Assembly: GCA_009774655.1 (NCBI GenBank) | Contig: VSOD01000102.1 | Span: forward strand, 1 to 11,168 | Source: Lachnospiraceae bacterium | GTDB taxonomy: Bacteria; Bacillota_A; Clostridia; Lachnospirales; Lachnospiraceae | Length of the DNA stretch: 11,168 bases | Direction: 5' to 3' | Shown: in pieces, positions 7,469 to 11,168 of the stretch | Layout of the letters: each line of letters begins with the position of its first letter | Numbering within the stretch: position 1 is the first letter of the stretch | The notes under the pieces: model-generated | What the model saw: the letters and a program-made list of their open reading frames with translations, nothing else | The model's database searches: none | Told to the model about the DNA's origin: nothing | Made by a program: the position numbers and the translations under genes

Positions 7469-7543
7469 ATGAAACATAGAAACAATCTGAGGCAGATGAG
7501 AGTGCCCGGAGAAGGAGGAGAATATGGCAAATCTTTTGTCTAA
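7469..7543 (+). CDS. Possible 24-residue ORF overlapping the PilZ gene start
   Basis: In the 62-base gap after flhG, an ATG at 7469 is preceded by GGGAG (7461-7465) at short spacing (three bases). It opens a 24-codon frame (MKHRNNLRQMRVPGEGGEYG..) ending at TAA 7541-7543, about 20 bases inside the next gene. The frame runs through the strong ribosome site of the PilZ gene, whose bases encode the GEGGE part. It could be a leader peptide coupling translation of the PilZ gene, or simply a chance open frame. The peptide matches no family I recognise and has no membrane segment. I favour chance but record it because a start and a ribosome-like site are both present. Confidence 0.18.
   Translation: MKHRNNLRQMRVPGEGGEYGKSFV
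7512..7520 (+). promoter_or_regulatory. Strong ribosome site of the PilZ gene
   Basis: AAGGAGGAG directly before AAT and the ATG at 7524 contains the full AAGGAGG core. It decides the start at 7524 over the upstream ATG at 7469, which is in another frame. Spacing from the core is about five bases, which is efficient. Confidence 0.75.
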
Positions 7544-8282
7544 ATATGTGGTTCCAGGCTGTCGTGTGGACTTACAGGAGATCGAGCATACCGAACTGGA
7601 CGATGAAATGGATGAGGGTTATACACTCAGAACGGCGGGCAGAGGATACCAGAGCAAGGTACTGGACATTCTGTCGGAAGACAAGATAGAGGTGCTTATG
7701 CCGATGGAGAAGTCCAGAGTGGTTACACTGCCGGTTGACGGTGAATATGACCTGTACTTTTTTACCGAGATGGGGCTGTACCAGTGTTATGCAAGAATCT
7801 CGGACCGCTATAAGGACAGCAATGTTTTCGTTCTGGTGATGGATCTGACCAGCAACCTGCGCAAGTACCAGCGGAGGGAGTACTATCGTTTAAGCTGTGC
7901 GCTGGAGATGGATTCCAGACCGCTGCAGGCGGACGAGGTACGACTTGCGGAGGCGGGCAGAAGAGAGAAAAGGATGCCGGAGCTGCCGCTCAAGAACAGT
8001 ATCATAGCGGATATCAGCGGCGGCGGACTGCGCTTTGTGGCGGATTACGCATATGACAAGGAGAGCCTGATCATGTGCAGATACCGTCTGCAGGTAGATA
8101 AGGAAGAGAAAGAGTACAATCTGGTGGGCAAGGTGCTGGATGTGAAAGAAGTGGAGAACCGTCCGGGTACGTTTGAACACAGAGTGCAGTATATTAATAT
8201 GGATACAGAGGAAAGAGAAGAGATCATCAAGTATATTTTCGACGAAGAGCGCAGAACACTCAGAAATCAGAAAAGATATTAG
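7524..8282 (+). CDS. ycgR: YcgR-like PilZ protein, predicted c-di-GMP receptor acting on the flagellar motor
   Basis: Proteins of the YcgR/DgrA/MotI type bind cyclic-di-GMP through a PilZ domain and slow or disengage the flagellar motor. The 252-residue product has the two-domain layout. An N-terminal beta-rich YcgR-type domain (about 1-108) includes the typical LPVDGEYDLYFFTEMGLYQC segment. A PilZ domain starts near 115 with QRREYYR, giving the RxxxR motif as R118 and R122. The second c-di-GMP motif, DxSxxG, is D163-I-S165-GG-G168. Both nucleotide-binding motifs are intact, so binding is expected. The stretch between them (123-162) is charged and seems somewhat long. The gene lies between flhG and cheB with a strong ribosome site, so it should be made together with the motor and chemotaxis proteins. 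The motor target (MotA or switch proteins) is inferred from relatives. Confidence 0.88.
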   Translation: MANLLSKYVVPGCRVDLQEIEHTELDDEMDEGYTLRTAGRGYQSKVLDILSEDKIEVLMPMEKSRVVTLPVDGEYDLYFFTEMGLYQCYARISDRYKDSNVFVLVMDLTSNLRKYQRREYYRLSCALEMDSRPLQADEVRLAEAGRREKRMPELPLKNSIIADISGGGLRFVADYAYDKESLIMCRYRLQVDKEEKEYNLVGKVLDVKEVENRPGTFEHRVQYINMDTEEREEIIKYIFDEERRTLRNQKRY

Positions 8283-8306
8283 TAGACAAACGGGAGGTGT
8301 GTTGCG

Positions 8307-9380
8307 ATGAAAAAAATATTGGTCGTTGACGACTCTGCACTTATGAGAAGGGTCCTTTGTGATATAATCAACAGCGACAGCAGATTTCATGTGGAAGACC
8401 GGGCGAATAACGGTGTGGAAGCGCTGGAGCTGTTAGGCAGGAAATCATATGACGCCGTAGTGCTGGATGTCAACATGCCGCAGATGAATGGCCTGGAACT
8501 GCTGAAAGAGCTGCAGGACCGCAGGATTGCGGTAAGAGTCATGATGGCCAGTACCGATACCAGGGAAGGCGCGAAGACAACGTTGGATGCACTGGATCTG
8601 GGGGCGCTGGATTTTATCCACAAACCCAACAATGCCATGGACTGCAGAGGGGATTCCTTTAAGAACCGGATGCTGAGCATCCTGGCTGTGGTGGCGGATT
8701 CCAGGCTGCCTGTCTTTAAGAGCAGGCCCAAATCCGTGGAGTCGGAGAAGACATCCAGGAAAGTGCTGGAACTGGTCGGCAGGCACACATCTTCCGTGAT
8801 GGGCAATAAAGTTATAGCGCTCGCAAGTTCTACGGGCGGTCCCAAGGCGCTGCATTCGGTGATCCCGAAGCTGCCCGGAAACCTGAATGCGCCGTTGGTC
8901 ATCGTACAGCACATGCCGGCAGGCTTCACGGCCTCTCTCGCAGAACGGCTCAATTCCTTAAGCCAGATCAGTGTCAAGGAAGCGGCCGAGGGGGATGTGT
9001 TGGAAGCAGGTAAGGTGTACATAGCCAAAGGCGGTAAACATTTGAACATTGTGTATTCCGGCGGCAGGCACATCGTCCATTATTCGGATGAGCCTACCAG
9101 AGAAGGCGTGAAGCCCTGTGCCAACTATATGTATGAATCTCTGCGGGACAGCCGTTATGATCAGGTTGTCTGCGTTGTACTGACCGGCATGGGCGCCGAC
9201 GGTACACAGGGGATCAGGAATCTCAAGGCAGCCAAGAAGATTCAGGTGATTGCACAGGAAGAAAGTACCTGCGCGGTGTATGGAATGCCGAAGAGTGTGG
9301 TAAAGGCAGGCGTGACGGATCAGATCGTGCCGCTTGAGCAGATCGCACAGGAAATTATAATGAACGTGGGGGTAAAATAA
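8307..9380 (+). CDS. cheB: CheB, chemoreceptor methylesterase/glutamine deamidase
   Basis: CheB removes methyl groups from receptor glutamates (and deamidates glutamines) when phosphorylated by CheA, resetting chemoreceptor sensitivity. The 357-residue product has an N-terminal receiver domain (about 2-125). It shows acidic residues D8 and D9, phospho-acceptor D54 in VVLDVNMPQMNG, and conserved lysine K106 in FIHKP. A linker (about 126-165) leads to the esterase domain (about 166-355). The catalytic triad is visible: S175 in ASSTGGP, H202 in VQHMPAGFT and D298 in LTGMGADG. Length is normal for CheB. The ribosome site GGGAGGTG (8292-8299) lies seven bases before the ATG. cheA starts one base after the stop, so the enzyme and its kinase are presumably made together. 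The cheB-cheA order is as in Bacillus. Confidence 0.97.
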   Translation: MKKILVVDDSALMRRVLCDIINSDSRFHVEDRANNGVEALELLGRKSYDAVVLDVNMPQMNGLELLKELQDRRIAVRVMMASTDTREGAKTTLDALDLGALDFIHKPNNAMDCRGDSFKNRMLSILAVVADSRLPVFKSRPKSVESEKTSRKVLELVGRHTSSVMGNKVIALASSTGGPKALHSVIPKLPGNLNAPLVIVQHMPAGFTASLAERLNSLSQISVKEAAEGDVLEAGKVYIAKGGKHLNIVYSGGRHIVHYSDEPTREGVKPCANYMYESLRDSRYDQVVCVVLTGMGADGTQGIRNLKAAKKIQVIAQEESTCAVYGMPKSVVKAGVTDQIVPLEQIAQEIIMNVGVK

Positions 9381-9381
9381 T

Positions 9382-11168
9382 ATGGACGTAAGTCAATATC
9401 TCGAAATTTTTCTCGATGAAACAAGTGAACACCTGCAGAATCTGAATACTCAGATTCTTTTACTGGAGCAGGAACCGGATAACATGGATACGATCAACGA
9501 AATCTTCCGTGCCGCTCATTCCCTGAAGGGTATGGCGGGAACCATGGGGTATAAGAGAATGCAGACGCTGACCCATGACATGGAGAATGTCTTCTCGGAG
9601 GTTCGCAACGGCAATATCCATGTGAAAGCGGAGATGATCGACGTACTTTTCCAGTGTCTGGATGCCCTGGACGAATATAATGCAAATATACGTGAGAGCG
9701 CTGATGAGGGCACTAATGACAATGAGCCTTTGATCAAGCAGTTGAATGATATCATGAATGAGGGTAAAGAAGGCGACGAGAGTTCTTCCGAGGAAGCGGC
9801 AGCCGCGCAGCCGGCAGGCGAGGCCGGCGGCAGCAGGTGGCTTGACATCAAGCTGGGAGACAGCGAGAGGGCTGTTTTGAAAGAAGCCGTGAAACAGGGC
9901 AAGGGTGTATACGGTATTACGGTTACCATTCAGGAGAGCTGTATCCTGAAGGCGGCCAGAGCGTTTCTGGTATTCAAGGCGATTGAGGAAGACGGGGAGA
10001 TCATTGTCTCCGATCCGCCGGCACAGGAGATCGAGGATGAGAAGTTCGGATGGGATTTCAGCCTGATCGTGGTGTCCGACAGCCCATTGGAGAAAGTGCT
10101 GGAGGCAGCGAAGAACGTGTCTGAGATCAAGGAAGCCACAGGCGATGTGGTAGATCCGGATCAGGAGACACCGGCGGCAGAACAGAAGGAAGAAGTGGCG
10201 CAGAAGCCTGAGGAAGAGCATGCGGCGGCACCGGCTGCGCCTGTTGCAGCTCCCGCGGCACCGGCTAAGAGCGCCAAGAAGGCCGAGGAGAAGAAGCCTG
10301 CGGCGAACAAGCCGGTAGTAAACAGGACAGTCAGGGTTGATATAGAGAAGTTGGATACACTGATGAATCTGGTCAGCGAGTTGATCATTGCCAAGAACTC
10401 TCTCGTATCCGCGGCCACGGTATCCGGCACGTCCAGTACGGCGGTGAATGAGCAGATCGAATATCTGGAGAGCGTGACCACCTCCCTGCACGAATCCGTG
10501 ATGAAGGTACGAATGGTGCCGATCGAGAGTACGGTGAGCAAATTCCCGCGTATGGTACGTGACCTGCAGAAGAAGCTGGGCAAGAAGATGGAACTGTACA
10601 TGTCGGGTGAAGAGACAGAGCTTGACCGTACCGTGGTGGATGAGATCGGCGACCCGCTGATGCACCTTTTGCGTAATTCCGCAGACCATGGTCTTGAATC
10701 CGCGGAAGTCCGCAGGGAGAGAGGCAAGCCGGAAGTAGGATCTATTTTCCTGGATGCTTATCAGGATGGTAATAACGTTGTGATCGAGGTGCGTGACGAC
10801 GGTAACGGTATCGACACGCAGGCAGTCAGGAACAAAGCGATCGAGCGCGGCATCATCACGCCGGAGCAGGCTGAGAATATGAGCGAGAAGGAGAGTATCG
10901 GACTTCTGTTCAGCGCCGGCTTCTCCACAGCCAAGGTGGTGTCTGACGTATCCGGCAGAGGCGTAGGCCTTGACGTGGTGAAGTCCAAGATCGAAGCCCT
11001 GAGCGGTGAAGTGGAAGTCAAATCCAAGCTGGGAGAAGGCAGTTCCTGGATCATCAGGCTTCCGCTTACGCTGGCGATCATTCAGGCGCTGATGGTTGAT
11101 ATCGGCAATGAGAAATACGCGATTTCTCTCGGCGCGATCCAGACGATCGAGGATATTCCGCCCCGGGA
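9382..11168 (+). CDS. cheA: CheA, chemotaxis histidine kinase, 5' part (runs off the right edge)
   Basis: CheA autophosphorylates under receptor control and passes phosphate to CheY and CheB. The frame from ATG 9382 stays open to the edge, giving 595 codons plus two bases. The P1 phosphotransfer domain (about 1-105) carries H46 in AAHSLKGMAG. A P2-like CheY/CheB-docking domain spans about 152-250, followed by an Ala/Pro/Glu/Lys-rich linker (about 256-313). P3 dimerisation starts with RTVRVDIEKLD at 315. The P4 ATPase domain has the N-box N432 (LLRNSADHG), G1 box D472-D-G-N-G, GFSTA near 513-517 and G2 box GRGVGLD (525-531). P5, the CheW/receptor coupling domain, begins near 568 and is cut at the edge. 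A GGGGGT ribosome site (9367-9372) lies inside the end of cheB. Bacterial CheA of this type is about 650-700 residues, so roughly 80-100 residues are missing. All catalytic residues seen are intact. Confidence 0.97.
   Translation, partial: MDVSQYLEIFLDETSEHLQNLNTQILLLEQEPDNMDTINEIFRAAHSLKGMAGTMGYKRMQTLTHDMENVFSEVRNGNIHVKAEMIDVLFQCLDALDEYNANIRESADEGTNDNEPLIKQLNDIMNEGKEGDESSSEEAAAAQPAGEAGGSRWLDIKLGDSERAVLKEAVKQGKGVYGITVTIQESCILKAARAFLVFKAIEEDGEIIVSDPPAQEIEDEKFGWDFSLIVVSDSPLEKVLEAAKNVSEIKEATGDVVDPDQETPAAEQKEEVAQKPEEEHAAAPAAPVAAPAAPAKSAKKAEEKKPAANKPVVNRTVRVDIEKLDTLMNLVSELIIAKNSLVSAATVSGTSSTAVNEQIEYLESVTTSLHESVMKVRMVPIESTVSKFPRMVRDLQKKLGKKMELYMSGEETELDRTVVDEIGDPLMHLLRNSADHGLESAEVRRERGKPEVGSIFLDAYQDGNNVVIEVRDDGNGIDTQAVRNKAIERGIITPEQAENMSEKESIGLLFSAGFSTAKVVSDVSGRGVGLDVVKSKIEALSGEVEVKSKLGEGSSWIIRLPLTLAIIQALMVDIGNEKYAISLGAIQTIEDIPPR

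Noticed and set aside
9460..10689. A 409-codon open frame on the minus strand, the longest non-edge frame in the right third.
   Set aside because: It lies opposite cheA, whose domains P1 to P5 are clear on the + strand. The antisense product is an Arg/His/Leu-rich low-complexity sequence. Absence of stops reflects codon use in cheA.
1..11168. A previously undescribed system, such as a defence island, mobile element, CRISPR array or biosynthetic cluster.
   Set aside because: Every gene falls in a known flagellar or chemotaxis family in a known order. I saw no direct repeats, transposase, tRNA, integration site or shift in base composition.

Overview
The window is a single unbroken run of flagellar and chemotaxis genes, all on the + strand. 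It looks like the distal half of a large fla/che operon from a Gram-positive, motile member of Clostridia. Gene order and protein character suggest a Lachnospiraceae-type organism (for example a Roseburia or Butyrivibrio relative). That assignment is inference from gene order, the roughly 50% GC look and purine-rich Shine-Dalgarno sites. No marker gene here fixes the species.

Layout: (1) positions 1-3265 encode the core of the flagellar type III export gate: the 3' end of fliO, then fliP, fliQ, fliR and flhB. (2) 3299-5341 is flhA, the large export-gate subunit. (3) 5341-7461 is the flagellar placement and number pair flhF (SRP-type GTPase) and flhG (MinD/ParA-type ATPase). (4) 7524-8282 is a YcgR-like PilZ protein, a predicted cyclic-di-GMP receptor that brakes the motor. 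(5) 8307-11168 begins the chemotaxis block with cheB and most of cheA, which runs off the right edge. Apart from the PilZ gene, the order is that of the Bacillus subtilis fla/che operon (fliO-P-Q-R-flhB-flhA-flhF-flhG-cheB-cheA).

The genes are tightly packed. Three junctions overlap (fliO/fliP, fliR/flhB, flhA/flhF), cheB and cheA are one base apart, and the largest gaps are 62-63 bases (fliQ-fliR and flhG-PilZ). I see no promoter and no convincing terminator, so the promoter presumably lies far upstream and the whole window is read as one transcript. FliPQR, FlhB and FlhA form the membrane export gate, FlhF/FlhG decide where and how many gates are built, the PilZ protein links rotation to c-di-GMP, and CheB/CheA belong to the pathway that controls rotation.

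I found no mobile elements, CRISPR arrays, RNA genes, gene breaks or foreign-looking segments, and no undescribed system. The points worth a second look are modest: the PilZ gene inserted between flhG and cheB, a possible 24-codon ORF overlapping its start, a substituted G3 motif in FlhF, a long hydrophilic N-terminal segment in FliP, and two small dyads between fliQ and fliR.
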